DNA of 6,014 nucleotides from Thermoflexus sp. (GTDB taxonomy: Bacteria > Chloroflexota > Anaerolineae > B4-G1 > DUEL01): the NCBI GenBank assembly GCA_028276215.1, contig JAPYWT010000168.1:1-6014 (forward strand), given 5' to 3'. Under the pieces are notes generated by a model. The model saw only the letters and a list, made by a program, of their open reading frames with translations. It was not told where the DNA came from and searched no databases. Shown in pieces: positions 5,418 to 6,014 of this stretch (the first letter of the stretch is position 1; every line of letters starts with the position of its first letter). The translations under genes were made by a program, and so were the position numbers.

Positions 5418-6014
5418 GTGTCCCCGAATTTCTGGCTTCTCCTGGGACTGTTCGCCGCCAGCGCCATTGCCCTGGCCATCACCGGCAACCCCCTCTACGC
5501 CCATCTGGCCTACCTCTGGGGGCTCCTCCTCCTGGTCTGCCGGGTATGGTCGGCGGTGGTGCTGCGCGGCCTGGAGGTGCGCCGTCAGGCGCGCACCCTG
5601 CGCGCCCAGGTGGGCCAGGTCTTTGAGGAACGGCTGGAGGTCGTCAACCCGGGCCGCTGGACCCGGTTGTGGCTGGAGGTGCGCGACCGCTCCTCTCTCC
5701 CCCACTCCCGGGCCTCGCGGGTGCTCTCCATGATCGGCCCCCGTCAGCGGTACCGCTACCTGGCCCGCACCCGCCTGACCTCCCGGGGCGTCTTCCCCCT
5801 GGGCCCTACCGAACTGCGCTCGGGCGACCCCTTCGGCCTCTTCCCCGTCCGGCGGGAGTTTCCCCCCACCGCCACGCTGGTCGTCTATCCGATGACGGTG
5901 GAGGTGCGCGCGTTCCCCTCGCCGCCGGGGCTCCTGCCAGGGGGCGAGGCCCTCCGCCGCCGCACCCACCAGATCACCCCCAACGCCGCCGGGGTGCGGG
6001 AGTACGCCCCCGGC
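5418..6014 (+). CDS. DUF58 domain protein, N-terminal part (runs off the window)
   Basis: The frame is open from 5361 to the window end without a stop, and 199 codons from GTG 5418 are visible. The product starts with two membrane helices, about residues 5-21 (FWLLLGLFAASAIALAI) and 27-44 (YAHLAYLWGLLLLVCRVW). A beta-rich stretch follows with ERLEVVNPGRW, WLEVRDRS, LTSRGVFPLGP and SGDPFGLFPVRR, and then the DUF58 entry motif GVREYAPG at the very edge. These blocks are characteristic of DUF58 proteins, which are usually encoded right after a MoxR-type ATPase and are thought to be its membrane-anchored partner. The precise function is unknown; links to envelope processes are proposed for the wider group. 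The start is uncertain: GTG 5418 lies just ahead of the hydrophobic N terminus, and GTG 5376 in the same frame falls inside the right repeat arm. Neither has a Shine-Dalgarno. Codon use is strongly GC-ending like the ATPase gene. Confidence 0.9.
   Translation, partial: MSPNFWLLLGLFAASAIALAITGNPLYAHLAYLWGLLLLVCRVWSAVVLRGLEVRRQARTLRAQVGQVFEERLEVVNPGRWTRLWLEVRDRSSLPHSRASRVLSMIGPRQRYRYLARTRLTSRGVFPLGPTELRSGDPFGLFPVRREFPPTATLVVYPMTVEVRAFPSPPGLLPGGEALRRRTHQITPNAAGVREYAPG

Overview
The window is bacterial, GC-rich and densely coded on the + strand. Two features suggest a Chloroflexota (Anaerolineae-like) genome. The binding lipoprotein has a Thr/Val then Pro-rich linker after its lipobox, of a kind common in that phylum. 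The intergenic DNA carries 'CACGAATT' and 'CGCAGAG' inverted repeats and an 'ACAGGCTAAAGCCTGT' palindrome, of types I associate with that and a few other environmental phyla. This placement is inference from recall, not a database result.

Positions 1-4121 hold a three-gene operon for a peptide/nickel-type (family 5) ABC importer: an extracytoplasmic solute-binding lipoprotein (62-1942), a DppB/OppB-type permease (2010-3074) and a DppC/OppC-type permease (3093-4121). Each gene has a good Shine-Dalgarno. A perfect 13-bp stem-loop lies between the binding-protein gene and the first permease gene, and a Rho-independent terminator (4149-4181) closes the operon. No ATPase gene is in the window. The binding protein appears to lack a segment that its family normally has, including the GTGPY-type motif.

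Positions 4182-6014 hold a second unit: a MoxR-family AAA+ ATPase (4216-5172) followed by the first 199 codons of a DUF58 protein (5418 to the window end). These two families are usually adjacent and act together. Here they are separated by 245 bp almost entirely filled by repeats: a short palindrome, then an inverted repeat with 30-bp outer arms enclosing a second inverted repeat with 28-bp arms. The DUF58 start, probably GTG at 5418, lies just past the right outer arm and has no Shine-Dalgarno. The moxR-type gene also lacks one and is preceded by a 7-bp tandem repeat.

No tRNA, rRNA, CRISPR array, transposase gene or convincing promoter was seen. I found no clearly new biological system. The items most worth checking are the composite repeat splitting the moxR/DUF58 pair and the apparent in-frame gap in the binding protein.
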